From an uncultured Lachnospiraceae bacterium (GTDB taxonomy: Bacteria; Bacillota; Clostridia; Lachnospirales; Lachnospiraceae): a stretch of DNA of 53,478 nt. Both the position numbers and the translations under genes were made by a program. Below the pieces are notes generated by a model. It worked only from the letters and a program-made list of their open reading frames with translations. It was not told where the DNA came from and did no database searches. This document shows positions 15,882-24,201 of the stretch, in pieces; position 1 is the first letter of the stretch; each line of letters begins with the position of its first letter. The DNA lies in contig CALWLH010000014.1 of assembly GCA_944381475.1 (NCBI GenBank), forward strand, positions 1 through 53,478, in the 5' to 3' direction.

Positions 15882-15910
15882 ACTATACCCTCATTTTGTG
15901 CGGATGTCAA
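15882..15910 (-). promoter_or_regulatory. Sigma-A promoter of the DeoR-type regulator gene
   Basis: On the minus strand, TTGACA (15905-15910) and TATAGT (15882-15887) are 17 bp apart. Confidence 0.8.
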
Positions 15911-16055
15911 ATCCAGAATAAACGCAGAAGTGATAGGGCATGTTTTTTGCAAAGGAACCCATCTCCAAAAGTATTATAAATAGCTTTTCTTATAGTTATG
16001 TAATAAATTTGCGCAGAAATTGTGTCAAATAAGGGAAACTTTAATAATTTTTGGC

Positions 16056-16083
16056 TTGTAACAAGAAAAATGCATGGTATAAT
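16056..16083 (+). promoter_or_regulatory. Promoter of degV
   Basis: TTGTAA (16056-16061) and a consensus TATAAT (16078-16083) are 16 bp apart. The transcript would start near 16090 and carry a leader of about 130 nt. Confidence 0.65.
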
Positions 16084-16106
16084 AATAGCATTAGGAGCAT
16101 CCACTC

Positions 16107-16163
16107 ATGCAAAGCGTAATTAAAGAAGAAGGAGCGGAGTGCGAATGGTGGCAGGGATTCTGA
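16107..16163 (+). CDS. Possible 18-residue leader peptide with tandem Trp codons
   Basis: ATG to TGA encodes MQSVIKEEGAECEWWQGF. It follows AGGAG with 9-bp spacing, as good a ribosome site as that of many genes in the window. Its final codons (TGG TGG CAG GGA TTC TGA) run into the 5' arm of the hairpin at 16152-16189. This is the geometry of an attenuator leader peptide, but no T-rich terminator follows. It may be coincidental. Confidence 0.35.
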   Translation: MQSVIKEEGAECEWWQGF

Positions 16164-16189
16164 GAGCGTGATGCTGGGAGAAATCCCTG
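16152..16189 (+). promoter_or_regulatory. Hairpin in the degV leader
   Basis: CAGGGATT (16152-16159) pairs perfectly with AATCCCTG (16182-16189), with AGC/GCT possible inside. It overlaps the stop codon of the short upstream frame and ends 31 bp before the degV start. Confidence 0.5.
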
Positions 16190-16220
16190 GTATTATCAGA
16201 GAATCAAAGGATGGTAGAGA

Positions 16221-17108
16221 ATGAGTGAATATGTGATCACCTGCTGTTCTACAGCGGATATGAACAGAGAGTTTTTTGAGAAAAACCATGTGCCTTTTGC
16301 CATGTTCCACTATCAGATGGATGGGACGGATCACCCGGATGATCTGTATACCTCCATCAGCCCGAAGGAATTTTATAAAAGAATCGCAGACGGAGCGCAG
16401 CCAGTTACATCCCAGGTGAATGCAGAGCAGTATTGTGAACTGTTTGAGCCGATTTTAAAGGAAGGGAAGGATGTGCTGCACCTGACGCTTTCCAGCGGGA
16501 TTTCCGGAACGGTGAATTCTGCCAATGTCGCGAAGGCTCAGATGGAGGAGGCATACCCCGACAGGAGGGTGATCGTTATCGATACCCTGGCGGCCTCCTC
16601 GGGCTATGGTCTGGTGCTCACCGCTGCGCTGGAAAACCAGCAGAAGGGCATGAGTCTGGAAGAAAATGCAGAGTGGATCGAGGCCAATAAGAATAAGGCG
16701 CACCACTGGTTTTTCTCATCGGATCTCACCAGCTTTATCCGGGGCGGCCGGATATCAAAGGTTTCCGGCTTTTTTGGACAGGCGTTAAACATCTGCCCGG
16801 TGATGAATGTAAACAGCGAGGGAAAGCTGATACCCAGGGTGAAATGCCGGGGGAAGAAGGCGGCCATGAAGGAAACCCTCAGAACCATGAAAGCCCATAT
16901 TCAGGATGGCGAGCAGTACAGTGGTCACTGTTATATGTCAAACTCCGACTGCTATGAGGATGCCAGAGCTCTGGCGGATATGATCGAGGATGCTTTTCCC
17001 AATCTGAAAGGGAAGGTAAAGATCTATGATATCGGCACGGTGATCGGTTCCCATACAGGGCCGGGAACGGTGGCTTTGTTCTTCTGGGGAGATGAGCGCA
17101 CCCTGTAG
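16221..17108 (+). CDS. DegV-family fatty-acid-binding protein
   Basis: A 295-residue cytosolic protein. DegV/FakB-type proteins bind a fatty acid for phosphorylation by the kinase FakA, feeding exogenous fatty acids into phospholipid synthesis. Recognisable parts: YVITCCSTADMNREFFEKN at the N-terminus, the QPVTSQVNAEQY segment with the lipid-head-group Thr-Ser, LTLSSGISGTVNSA, and IRGGRISKVSGFFGQALNICPV. FakA is not in the window. A weak ribosome site (AAAGGA) lies about 10 bp upstream. It has its own promoter, a structured leader and a terminator. Which lipid it binds cannot be told. Confidence 0.9.
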   Translation: MSEYVITCCSTADMNREFFEKNHVPFAMFHYQMDGTDHPDDLYTSISPKEFYKRIADGAQPVTSQVNAEQYCELFEPILKEGKDVLHLTLSSGISGTVNSANVAKAQMEEAYPDRRVIVIDTLAASSGYGLVLTAALENQQKGMSLEENAEWIEANKNKAHHWFFSSDLTSFIRGGRISKVSGFFGQALNICPVMNVNSEGKLIPRVKCRGKKAAMKETLRTMKAHIQDGEQYSGHCYMSNSDCYEDARALADMIEDAFPNLKGKVKIYDIGTVIGSHTGPGTVALFFWGDERTL

Positions 17109-17156
17109 GCGGCAGGCTCCTAGGATGTTTATTACAAACTCACATCGTATTTTAGT

Positions 17157-17194
17157 AAGGCGTAGCCTTTGTGGAGGGAGGCTGCGCCTTATTT
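17157..17194 (+). terminator. Terminator of degV
   Basis: AAGGCGTAGCC (17157-17167) pairs with GGCTGCGCCTT (17180-17190, one G-T pair), followed by a short ATTT tract. The weak T-run makes it moderately convincing. Confidence 0.6.
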
Positions 17195-17217
17195 GGTGCG
17201 ATAAGCCCATCAAGCGG

Positions 17218-17325
17218 CTGACAGCACCTGCCTCATGCGAAGCATTATATTGGCAGGTGCGTATTGGCAGGTCCGCTTTAGCGGGCGTGCCGTCACCCGA
17301 CTTGCATGAGCGGACATTTTGTCAG
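17218..17325. repeat. Highly structured intergenic element
   Basis: An outer stem CTGACA/TGTCAG (17218-17223, 17320-17325) encloses several inner complementarities: GCACCTGCC/GGCAGGTGC (17224-17232, 17252-17260), CTCATGC/GCATGAG (17232-17238, 17304-17310) and GTCCGC/GCGGAC (17271-17276, 17310-17315). A TATTGGCAGGT unit is also tandemly duplicated near 17248-17272. Some stems exclude each other. It fills most of the gap before the next gene and could be a mobile palindromic element or a leader RNA. Confidence 0.45.
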
Positions 17326-17436
17326 GGCCAGATGTTTTGAGGCAGAACTATAAGTAGATTAAAAACAGGAACAGGCGGCCGGAAGCGATATCGTGATTTT
17401 ACATTAACTGGCAGAGGCCTGGTTGGGAGGTATATT

Positions 17437-18996
17437 ATGCAGAAGGTAATTATCATAGGCGCAGGACCGGCAGGGCTCACCGCAGCCTATGAGCTGCTGC
17501 GCGAGGGCGGTGGGGCGTTTGAAGTGACAATTTTGGAGGAGTCCGATATGATCGGCGGTATCTCCCGGACGGTCCGCTATCATGGCAACCGTATGGATAT
17601 AGGCGGGCACCGTTTCTTCTCAAAGGATGAGAGAGTGATGAAATGGTGGCAGGAGATGATGCCCCTGCAGGGAAAGCCCTCCTTTGACGATCGGCTGCTG
17701 GGGCGCAGGAAACGTCTGATGAAGGGGGGGCCTGACCCGGAACAAACCGACCGGGTGATGCTGCTGAGGCAAAGGGTGTCCCGGATTTATTACAAGAAGA
17801 AATTTTTTGACTATCCGGTGTCCATGAAACCGGAGACGATCAAAAATATGGGCTTTGTCACCACAGTGCAGGCAGGCTGCAGCTATGTAAAGGCATCCCT
17901 TCGCAGGCTGCCGGAGACGTCCCTTGAAAATTTTTACATCAACCGCTTTGGAAGAAAGCTTTACTCCATGTTTTTTGAGGGGTATACGGAAAAGCTCTGG
18001 GGAAGGCATCCCAGGGAGATTTCCGCTGACTGGGGAGCGCAGCGGGTGAAGGGGCTGTCTATTCGGGCGGTTCTTAAGGATATGCTGACCTCAAAAAAGA
18101 AAAAGGCAAAAAGGAAGGTGGAAACCTCCCTGATTGAGGAATTTTATTATCCGAAGCTTGGCCCCGGTCAGCTGTGGGAAATTACCGCAGAGGAGGTAAA
18201 AAGGCTGGGAGGCCGGATCCTGATGAATTGCAGGGTGACGGGGATTCAGACCGACGGAAAGGGTAAGGTTCTGAGCGTTACATATGACAATAACGGTGAC
18301 AGTCAGATGCTGGAGGGGGATCTGTTTTTGTCCTCCATGCCGGTAAAGGATCTGGTGGCGGGCATGAATGACGTGCCCCAGGAGGAGGCAGCCATTGCCG
18401 CGGGCCTGCCATACCGGGATTTTGTCACCGTGGGACTTCTTGTAAAGAAGCTGAATCTGAAAAATGCCACGGACATAAAAACCCTTGGAAATATTGTGCC
18501 GGACTGCTGGATCTATGTGCAGGATACCGGTGTAAAGCTGGGAAGAATCCAGATTTTCAACAACTGGTCCCCCTATATGGTGGAGGATCCGGAGCATACC
18601 GTCTGGATTGGGTTGGAGTATTTTTGTGAGGAAGGCGACTCCTTCTGGAATTTGAAGGAGGAAGCCTGTGTGAAGGGAGCCATTAAGGAGCTGATAAAAA
18701 TGGGTGTGATCTCCTCCCGGGAGGATGTTCTGGACTCCCACAGGGAAAGGGTCAAAAAGGCCTATCCTGCATACTTTGACACCTATAGTCAGATGAATCG
18801 TCTGGTTGAATATCTGAACCGTTTTGAGAACCTTTACTGTATCGGAAGGAACGGCCAGCACAGATACAACAATATGGATCACTCCATGGCCACGGCCTTT
18901 GAGGCGGCGGATAATATCCGCAAAGGAATAAAGAGCAAGGACAATGTGTGGAATGTGAACACGGAGAAGGAGTATCACGAGGAGAAGGATACGTGA
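17437..18996 (+). CDS. FAD/NAD(P)-dependent oxidoreductase, UDP-galactopyranose-mutase-like
   Basis: A 519-residue flavoprotein with an N-terminal dinucleotide fold ([20 protein letters not shown]), the extended acidic end [16 protein letters not shown], and the [14 protein letters not shown] block common to amine-oxidase/UGM-related proteins in polysaccharide clusters. Further conserved stretches are [15 protein letters not shown] and the C-terminal FAD clamp [25 protein letters not shown]. Real UGMs are about 370-400 residues, so this is a longer relative that probably acts on a sugar nucleotide or lipid-linked sugar; the reaction is unknown. GGGAGG lies 8 bp before the ATG. The GT-C-like membrane protein and LCP genes follow on the same strand, suggesting a role in surface glycan. 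Confidence 0.8.
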   Translation: MQKVIIIGAGPAGLTAAYELLREGGGAFEVTILEESDMIGGISRTVRYHGNRMDIGGHRFFSKDERVMKWWQEMMPLQGKPSFDDRLLGRRKRLMKGGPDPEQTDRVMLLRQRVSRIYYKKKFFDYPVSMKPETIKNMGFVTTVQAGCSYVKASLRRLPETSLENFYINRFGRKLYSMFFEGYTEKLWGRHPREISADWGAQRVKGLSIRAVLKDMLTSKKKKAKRKVETSLIEEFYYPKLGPGQLWEITAEEVKRLGGRILMNCRVTGIQTDGKGKVLSVTYDNNGDSQMLEGDLFLSSMPVKDLVAGMNDVPQEEAAIAAGLPYRDFVTVGLLVKKLNLKNATDIKTLGNIVPDCWIYVQDTGVKLGRIQIFNNWSPYMVEDPEHTVWIGLEYFCEEGDSFWNLKEEACVKGAIKELIKMGVISSREDVLDSHRERVKKAYPAYFDTYSQMNRLVEYLNRFENLYCIGRNGQHRYNNMDHSMATAFEAADNIRKGIKSKDNVWNVNTEKEYHEEKDT

Positions 18997-19132
18997 TCCT
19001 TCTATAAATGAGAGGGTTTGTGCAAAATCACGGCAGCCTCTTCGGGGACAGTCCTGTTTTCTACAAGATGCTTCATGCAAAGAGATGCTGCGGTTACGGA
19101 TAAAAGTAAGGGTTTTGGGGAGGAAGAATTTT

Positions 19133-20812
19133 ATGGAAAAGCAGCCTTTGAGGGGCCAACGGTTAAAGGACCTCATCTTTTATATGCTGCCTGCGGCGCT
19201 GTTTATTTTTGCGATCATTGTCACGGTTTATTATATCACTGTAGCCGCAAAGGGCGAGTTTCATTCGGATTGTACGGATACCATTTTTTGGGCCAATGCC
19301 ACCTATGAGGGAGGCCGTATTTTTAACGAAGACTTTTCTTATGCGTGCCTCCTGCCGGTGGGAACCAATCTGCTGATGCTGCCGTTTTTCCCTTTTTTTG
19401 GCATGTCCATGACCACCCATGTGCTGGGAATGCTCATGTTTTTCATCCTGTTTACAGTTTTTTTCTGTCTGATGCTTCGGGAGATGGGCTGGGGCTTTCG
19501 CTCCATCTGCCTGGGAGGAACCATCCTTCTGGGACTTCTTCTGTCCAGCAAAAAGATGCGGGAGATGTTCTGGGGGCATACCATTTACTACAGTCTGGGG
19601 CTGCTGTTTTTGTTTATGGGCACCTTTCTCTACTTTCGTTTTGAGAATCTCATGGAGAAAAGACAGGGGATGGAAAGGGAGAGCAAGGACGGGCGCAGGA
19701 CGGAGGTTCATATCCTTGTGACAGCCATTGCTCTGCTTTTGCTTTTGATATTCAGCTCCACGGACGGGATATCCGCGCTGTCCATCTTTGGCCTGCCTTT
19801 TCTGGCAGGGATTTTCGCGGTGCACTTTGCAGATCACACAAAGCCCCTGACCTGCGGGCAGAATGCTTTTGCTTTCTGTCAGATCCTGGTGTTCGGGCTG
19901 ATGATCCTGACAGGAATCCTTTTGTGCAAAATATGGGCCGGAGACATCCGGGCAGGCTATGAAACTGCCTACTCCACCTATTCCGCTCAGAGCACCTGGA
20001 CTGAGCATGTGCAGGGACTGCCCCTGGCATGGCTGACGCTTTTGGGGGTGGAGAATCTGGATGGAGAGCCTCTGGCATCACTGGACAGTGTGGTAAATAT
20101 TTTTCATATTCTGGGAGCCATCCTGATTGCTGTTTTTCCCATTATTGCCACCTGTTTTTATTACAGATATCCGCAGGATCTTTCCGGAAAACATATCCGC
20201 ATATGGATATGGATTCATTGGGGCGTAACCACCATCATTATGCTGGGATATGTGTTTGGCAAGCTTTCCGCTGCCAACTGGAGGCTGAGTCCCATTGTGG
20301 GCACAGGAATCGTTCTGACCCTGCTGGTGCTGCGATGGGGGCTGGTTTTTCATCGGCCGGCTTTGCGAATCCCGGCGCTGCTTGCCGTTCCTATTGTTGT
20401 TCTTTCCTTCTTAAATCTGTCAAATGTGTCTGCTATGCCCGCTGACAGCTATAAGGACAATGAGCTTTATCAGCTGGCGGACAGTCTTAAAGAGCGGGAG
20501 CTGTCTTACGGATATGCCAGTTTCTGGCGTTCCAATGCCCTGACGGTGATCGCAGGCCCTGATATCAAGGTCAGGACTGTGGAGATAGATGAGGAAGGCG
20601 TGACGCCCCGCTATTACCAAACCCAGAGAAGCTGGTATCGGGATCAGCCGGGACAGGAGGAATATTTTCTCCTAGTAAATCAATCCGAATACAATACTCT
20701 TGTCAATAACGGAAATCCGCTTCTTGCGGAGGCACAAAAGCAGGAAAAGATTGAGCTTGCCAGCGGCGCCTCGTATTACATCCTTATTTTTGAAGATAAT
20801 ATCTGGGATTAG
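19133..20812 (+). CDS. Polytopic membrane protein, probable GT-C-type glycosyltransferase
   Basis: A 559-residue protein with roughly 10-12 hydrophobic segments and a soluble C-terminal domain of about 120 residues outside. The first outside loop contains FHSDCTDTIFWANATYEGGR, an acidic pattern in the position where GT-C enzymes place their catalytic acidic motif. MFWGHTIYYSLGLLFLF and similar stretches follow. GT-C enzymes use polyprenyl-phosphate sugars outside the membrane. The assignment rests on topology and the loop motif, not on a named family. GGGAGGAAG lies 9 bp before the chosen ATG. It lies between the flavoprotein and the LCP gene (30 bp gap), as expected for glycopolymer decoration. 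Confidence 0.65.
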   Translation: MEKQPLRGQRLKDLIFYMLPAALFIFAIIVTVYYITVAAKGEFHSDCTDTIFWANATYEGGRIFNEDFSYACLLPVGTNLLMLPFFPFFGMSMTTHVLGMLMFFILFTVFFCLMLREMGWGFRSICLGGTILLGLLLSSKKMREMFWGHTIYYSLGLLFLFMGTFLYFRFENLMEKRQGMERESKDGRRTEVHILVTAIALLLLLIFSSTDGISALSIFGLPFLAGIFAVHFADHTKPLTCGQNAFAFCQILVFGLMILTGILLCKIWAGDIRAGYETAYSTYSAQSTWTEHVQGLPLAWLTLLGVENLDGEPLASLDSVVNIFHILGAILIAVFPIIATCFYYRYPQDLSGKHIRIWIWIHWGVTTIIMLGYVFGKLSAANWRLSPIVGTGIVLTLLVLRWGLVFHRPALRIPALLAVPIVVLSFLNLSNVSAMPADSYKDNELYQLADSLKERELSYGYASFWRSNALTVIAGPDIKVRTVEIDEEGVTPRYYQTQRSWYRDQPGQEEYFLLVNQSEYNTLVNNGNPLLAEAQKQEKIELASGASYYILIFEDNIWD

Positions 20813-20842
20813 GCAATAAAGGTTGAGAAAGGTAAGGAGCCT

Positions 20843-22177
20843 ATGGATGATGAAAAGGAACTTCTTGATAATATAAAAAGAAATCTGGAGCTTCGCAGTG
20901 ATCTGGAGGCAGAGAAGGAACGGATGAGAGGAAAATCTTCTAAAAGCGGAGGACAGAAAAAAGTACAGACGTCCTCCCAAAAGAGTATGAGCGGGACAAA
21001 TGAGCAGGAGATGTCCAAAAAGAAAACGAAAAGGTCTGCGGCCAGCTCTGCCGGTGGGGAGCCTGAGGTGGAGGTAATCATCGAGGAGTATCAGGATCCG
21101 GAGGATGAGCCCCTTCCGTCAGAGAGAGAAAAACGGAAGCTTAGAAAGGAGCGGGAGGAGCAGGATGAACGGGAGCATATTCAGGAGCCTGTTCCGAAAA
21201 GAACCCGGAAAAAGAAAAAGCGCAGAAGGCACATTCTGCTGAAGCTGCTGGTCATTATTGTCCTGCTGATTTTCGGCGTCCATTTTCTGCTCACCAGAAT
21301 GGTTTCTGGTACGGACTACCAGCCCTATGAGACGGATTACGTCCGGGGAGAGGACGTGATGACCTCCCCTTGGGTGGAAAATATTCTGGTGGTGGGCACC
21401 GACGCCAGAAACCCGGATGCCTCCAGCCGCTCGGACTGCATGATCATTGTCTCCATCAACAGAAGATATGGAAAGCTGGTGATGACCTCCATTCTCCGGG
21501 ACAGCTATGTGGAGATTCCCGGCTATGGACAAAACCGGATCAACGCGGCCTTTCAGTATGGAGGCGCCGCTCTGCTGATCCAGACCATCGAGGAGAATTT
21601 TAAGATCGGTATTGATCATTATGTGAAGGTGGATTTCTTCTCCTTTATCAGCATCATTGACGCCCTGGGAGGGGTGGATATTGATGTGGACGGGGATGAG
21701 GCATACTATGTCAATATGTACCTGAGTGAGATCAATAACCTGCTGGGGGCGGAGCAGGGGGACGGCAATCTGACGGCTACAGGGATGCAGACATTGTCCG
21801 GAAAGCAGGCTCTTGGCTACTCCCGGATTCGCTATATCGGAACGGATTTTGCCAGAACCGGCCGTCAGAGAGAGGTTTTGAACGCCATGATCGCAAAGGC
21901 AAAGACCTTAAATCCATGGAAGCTCCTGTCTGTTTGCAATCAGGTGCTGCCGGAGCTCACCACGGATATCTCCGATTCGGAGCTTGCATGGCTGTTGATG
22001 CAGGCGCCCCTGTTTCTGACCTATGAAAGCAGCGAGTGCCGTATTCCCGCAGACCATACCTGGAGCAATCTGATTACCGGTTCCGGCATGGAGGTTCTGC
22101 AGCTGGATTTTGAAGCCAATGTGGAAATTTTGCAGAAGGCGATTTATGAGAAAACGGAGAAAACGGCGCAGGAGTAA
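20843..22177 (+). CDS. LytR-CpsA-Psr (LCP) family glycopolymer ligase
   Basis: A 444-residue protein with a long charged cytosolic tail (residues 1 to about 128, ending in a KRTRKKKKRRR stop-transfer), one transmembrane helix (about 130-150), and an extracellular LCP domain. Its motifs are visible: ILVVGTDARNPDASSRSDCMIIVSIN with the pyrophosphate-binding Asp and Arg residues, SILRDSYVEIPGYGQNRINAAFQYGG, and YSRIRYIGTDFARTGRQREVL. LCP enzymes transfer teichoic acid, capsule or other glycopolymers from lipid carrier to peptidoglycan. The tail is unusually long and may be phosphorylated or bind partners (inference). AAGGAG lies 6 bp before the start. Confidence 0.93.
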   Translation: MDDEKELLDNIKRNLELRSDLEAEKERMRGKSSKSGGQKKVQTSSQKSMSGTNEQEMSKKKTKRSAASSAGGEPEVEVIIEEYQDPEDEPLPSEREKRKLRKEREEQDEREHIQEPVPKRTRKKKKRRRHILLKLLVIIVLLIFGVHFLLTRMVSGTDYQPYETDYVRGEDVMTSPWVENILVVGTDARNPDASSRSDCMIIVSINRRYGKLVMTSILRDSYVEIPGYGQNRINAAFQYGGAALLIQTIEENFKIGIDHYVKVDFFSFISIIDALGGVDIDVDGDEAYYVNMYLSEINNLLGAEQGDGNLTATGMQTLSGKQALGYSRIRYIGTDFARTGRQREVLNAMIAKAKTLNPWKLLSVCNQVLPELTTDISDSELAWLLMQAPLFLTYESSECRIPADHTWSNLITGSGMEVLQLDFEANVEILQKAIYEKTEKTAQE

Positions 22178-22208
22178 TGAAGCGCAGGTTATACAGGAAA
22201 TGGGCAAA

Positions 22209-22246
22209 CACAAAGGACCGCTGGCTTTTTTCAGCGGTCCTTTGTG
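22209..22246. terminator. Hairpin between convergent LCP and ribU genes
   Basis: CACAAAGGACCGCTG and CAGCGGTCCTTTGTG form a perfect 15-bp stem around an 8-nt loop containing the T-run itself. No good T-run follows on either strand. It is nonetheless placed as a shared terminator and may act through stem strength or as a 3'-end barrier to exonucleases. Confidence 0.6.
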
Positions 22247-22263
22247 GGTAAATGTATGCCTCT

Positions 22264-22866
22264 TTATTCCCTGCTTCCATGTAAGATGGGGGACAGGGGC
22301 TTGTAGATGATAAAGCAGATGGCGGAGCACAGCAGACCCTTTACAATGGTAAAGGGGATGTTGAAGATGAGGAGACACTGCAGAAGGCTGTCTACGGAGG
22401 GGAGAATCGCCTGGTAAAGGGCCACGCAGGCCTCCTGGCTGCCGCCAAAATACAGATTGATGTACAGGGGATAGGTAAGGAAATAGTTTACCGGCAGGGA
22501 GACCAGCCCCATCACCACAGAACCCACTGCTGCGCCCAAAAGGGCAGTCCTCTTATTTTTCTTCACCTGATATATAATCCCTGCGGAAAAGGAAAAGGCT
22601 GCTCCCAGCAGGAAGTTGCACAGCTCCCCCACATACCCGGTGGTGGTGCCCTCGATGATGGCATTCAGCACGTTTTTTAAAAGGGAAATGAGGATGCCGT
22701 ATATCGGTCCTAGGGAGAAGGCGCCCAAAAGGGCTGGCAGATCTGAGATATCCATCTTCACAAAACCTGGAATTACAGCAGGGATGGATACCTCGAGGAA
22801 CATTAGAACAAATGCTACTGCGGACAGCATGGCTGCCACCACTAAATGATATGTGCGCTTATTCAT
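22264..22866 (-). CDS. ribU: Riboflavin ECF transporter substrate-binding S component
   Basis: A 200-residue membrane protein with about six helices that captures riboflavin for the energy-coupling-factor ATPase module encoded elsewhere. RibU features: a short N-terminus with MLSAVAFVLMFLEVSIPAV, the FVKMDISDLPALLGAFSLGPIYGILISLLKN block that lines the substrate site, and GELCNFLLGAAFSFSAGIIY. The start is set by AAGGAGG 7 bp upstream. The function is strongly supported by the FMN riboswitch and terminator in its 5' leader: when FMN is plentiful, transcription should stop before the gene. Confidence 0.95.
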   Translation of the reverse strand: MNKRTYHLVVAAMLSAVAFVLMFLEVSIPAVIPGFVKMDISDLPALLGAFSLGPIYGILISLLKNVLNAIIEGTTTGYVGELCNFLLGAAFSFSAGIIYQVKKNKRTALLGAAVGSVVMGLVSLPVNYFLTYPLYINLYFGGSQEACVALYQAILPSVDSLLQCLLIFNIPFTIVKGLLCSAICFIIYKPLSPILHGSRE

Positions 22867-22943
22867 AACGCGACCTCCTTGGCGTTTCGCCGCATAATTG
22901 ATGCCTCAGAGCGCCTGGATGAGGGAGATGGAGCAGGCTTATC

Positions 22944-22983
22944 GTGATCGGATAGGGGAAGATTCCTTCCCCTACCCGATCAC
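22944..22983. repeat. Long hairpin in the ribU leader
   Basis: GTGATCGG plus TAGGGGAA pair with TTCCCCTA plus CCGATCAC with one A-C mismatch, a stem of about 16 bp. It lies between the riboswitch terminator and the ribU start. The flanking 100 bp (22985-23085) hold more GC-rich stems such as GCGGCA/TGCCGC. This stretch is not part of the riboswitch and looks like an inserted extragenic palindrome. Confidence 0.55.
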
Positions 22984-23084
22984 CGCGATACCTCGCTCAT
23001 CTCGCGGCATTGCCGCTCGATGACCGTTGCCCGTCGGATGCCCGCTCGTGCAAGCACAGCGGTCGCCCTCCGGGCTTATCGCGC

Positions 23085-23115
23085 AAAAAGCCCTGCTCCG
23101 GATTCGGAACAGGGC
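23085..23115 (-). terminator. Riboswitch-controlled terminator
   Basis: On the minus strand CCCTGTTCCG (23105-23114) pairs with CGGAGCAGGG (23091-23100, one G-T pair) and is followed by CTTTTTG. It lies 17 bp beyond the FMN aptamer and is the expected expression platform. Confidence 0.88.
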
Positions 23116-23131
23116 GCGGCAAACAAACCGA

Positions 23132-23286
23132 TGTCTCTTTCATCCGGACTGTCGCGATGAGGTTAGAATGTCATCGCATGCGCTTGGCAACCGTTGGCTT
23201 CGGACTTTCACCGAATCAGCACTCCAAAGAGTGGTTGCGGGCTTTACCGCCAGTGGGGAATTTCACCCCGCCCTGAGAACACTGTC
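23132..23286 (-). ncRNA. FMN riboswitch (RFN element)
   Basis: The reverse complement contains the conserved RFN blocks in order: CAGGGCGGGGTGAAATTCCC, GGCGGTAAAGCC, GATTCGGTGAAAGTCCGAAG, and the closing CAGTCCGGATGAAAGAGA. It binds flavin mononucleotide and controls ribU by transcription termination. A consensus promoter ends a few bases upstream, so the aptamer is at the very 5' end of the transcript. Confidence 0.97.
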
Positions 23287-23289
23287 CAT

Positions 23290-23318
23290 ACTATAGTACG
23301 AATAGGGGGTTCTGTCAA
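23290..23318 (-). promoter_or_regulatory. Promoter of the ribU transcript
   Basis: On the minus strand TTGACA (23313-23318) and TATAGT (23290-23295) are 17 bp apart. The start would be near 23283, the first base of the riboswitch. Confidence 0.88.
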
Positions 23319-23422
23319 GCATTAATTTTCAGGGACGGGTTTTGCCCTATGACAAATAGGGTATTGTGAAATAGAAAAAAATCTGTTAGTCTGTGGGAAG
23401 AGAAAAAAGGAGAAGATGGGCG

Positions 23423-24082
23423 ATGGGTGAAAAGCAGCAGGGCATACGCACAGTGTACAAAACAGGAACCGGGGAGCTGGTGGAGAGGAAATCCCGTTTT
23501 TTGAGCTTTCTGTACGGCGTAGAATCCGAGGAGGAGATTAATCAGCTTCTGGAGGATGTGAGAAAGAGGTACTGGGACGCCAGGCATGTGTGCTATGCCT
23601 ATGTGCTGGGGGAACGGGGGGAGCAGCAGAGGTTTTCTGATGATGGGGAGCCCTCGGGAACAGCGGGAAAGCCCATACTGGACGTGCTGACGGGAGCAGA
23701 TCTTATCGGCGTGCTGCTGGTGGTGGTGCGGTATTTTGGCGGCGTGCTTTTGGGAACCGGCGGTCTGGTGAGAGCCTATTCAGGAGCGGCCAGAAAAGCT
23801 TTGGAAGGGGCAGTGGTGATCACAAAGCTTCCCGCCAGGAAGCTAGATATTGTGCTGGACTATACTGCTCTTGGAAAGGTTCAATATCTGCTGAACCAGG
23901 AGGCGCTTACCGTTGATGAAACGGAATACTCTGACAATGTGACCCTGAAGGTGCCTGTGCCTTTGGATCGATACGATGAAATAAAAGCAAAAATTTCGGA
24001 TGCTACCAGCGGGACGGCAAAGCTTCTGGATGGGGAGGAGGTGCACTATGCTCTTGTGGATAAGAAAATTATATACCTTTAG
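23423..24082 (+). CDS. YigZ/IMPACT family protein
   Basis: A 219-residue member of the UPF0029 (IMPACT N-terminal) family. Visible blocks are ERKSRFLSFL near residue 23, DARHVCYAYVLG, the strongly conserved QRFSDDGEPSGTAGKPIL, and VVVRYFGGVLLGTGGLVRAYSGAA, followed by a ferredoxin-like DUF1949-type C-terminal domain. In other organisms IMPACT proteins touch translation regulation through Gcn2/Gcn1; the bacterial role is not settled. The ATG chosen follows AAAGGAGA by 10 bp; an ATG 7 bp upstream is out of frame. Monocistronic, divergent from ribU. Confidence 0.9.
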   Translation: MGEKQQGIRTVYKTGTGELVERKSRFLSFLYGVESEEEINQLLEDVRKRYWDARHVCYAYVLGERGEQQRFSDDGEPSGTAGKPILDVLTGADLIGVLLVVVRYFGGVLLGTGGLVRAYSGAARKALEGAVVITKLPARKLDIVLDYTALGKVQYLLNQEALTVDETEYSDNVTLKVPVPLDRYDEIKAKISDATSGTAKLLDGEEVHYALVDKKIIYL

Positions 24083-24201
24083 AAGCATACAGAAAACCTT
24101 CCGGCGGAGAGACCTCTGTAAGAGAGTGAGCAGGGATGAAGTCTGAGGGGAAATCTGCAAGAAGCTGTGAGCAGGAAGGTAAGTCATTCAAAAACGGCCG
24201 T

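Noticed and set aside
18091-20008. Long antisense frames across the flavoprotein and membrane-protein genes
   Set aside because: Same reason: the sense genes have clear motifs and ribosome sites, and the antisense products are low-complexity and lack both.
24083-24201. T-box or other leader RNA before the terminator at 24202
   Set aside because: No T-box sequence (AGGGTGGNACCGCG) and no specifier-loop pattern. The terminator is simply the end of the YigZ transcript.
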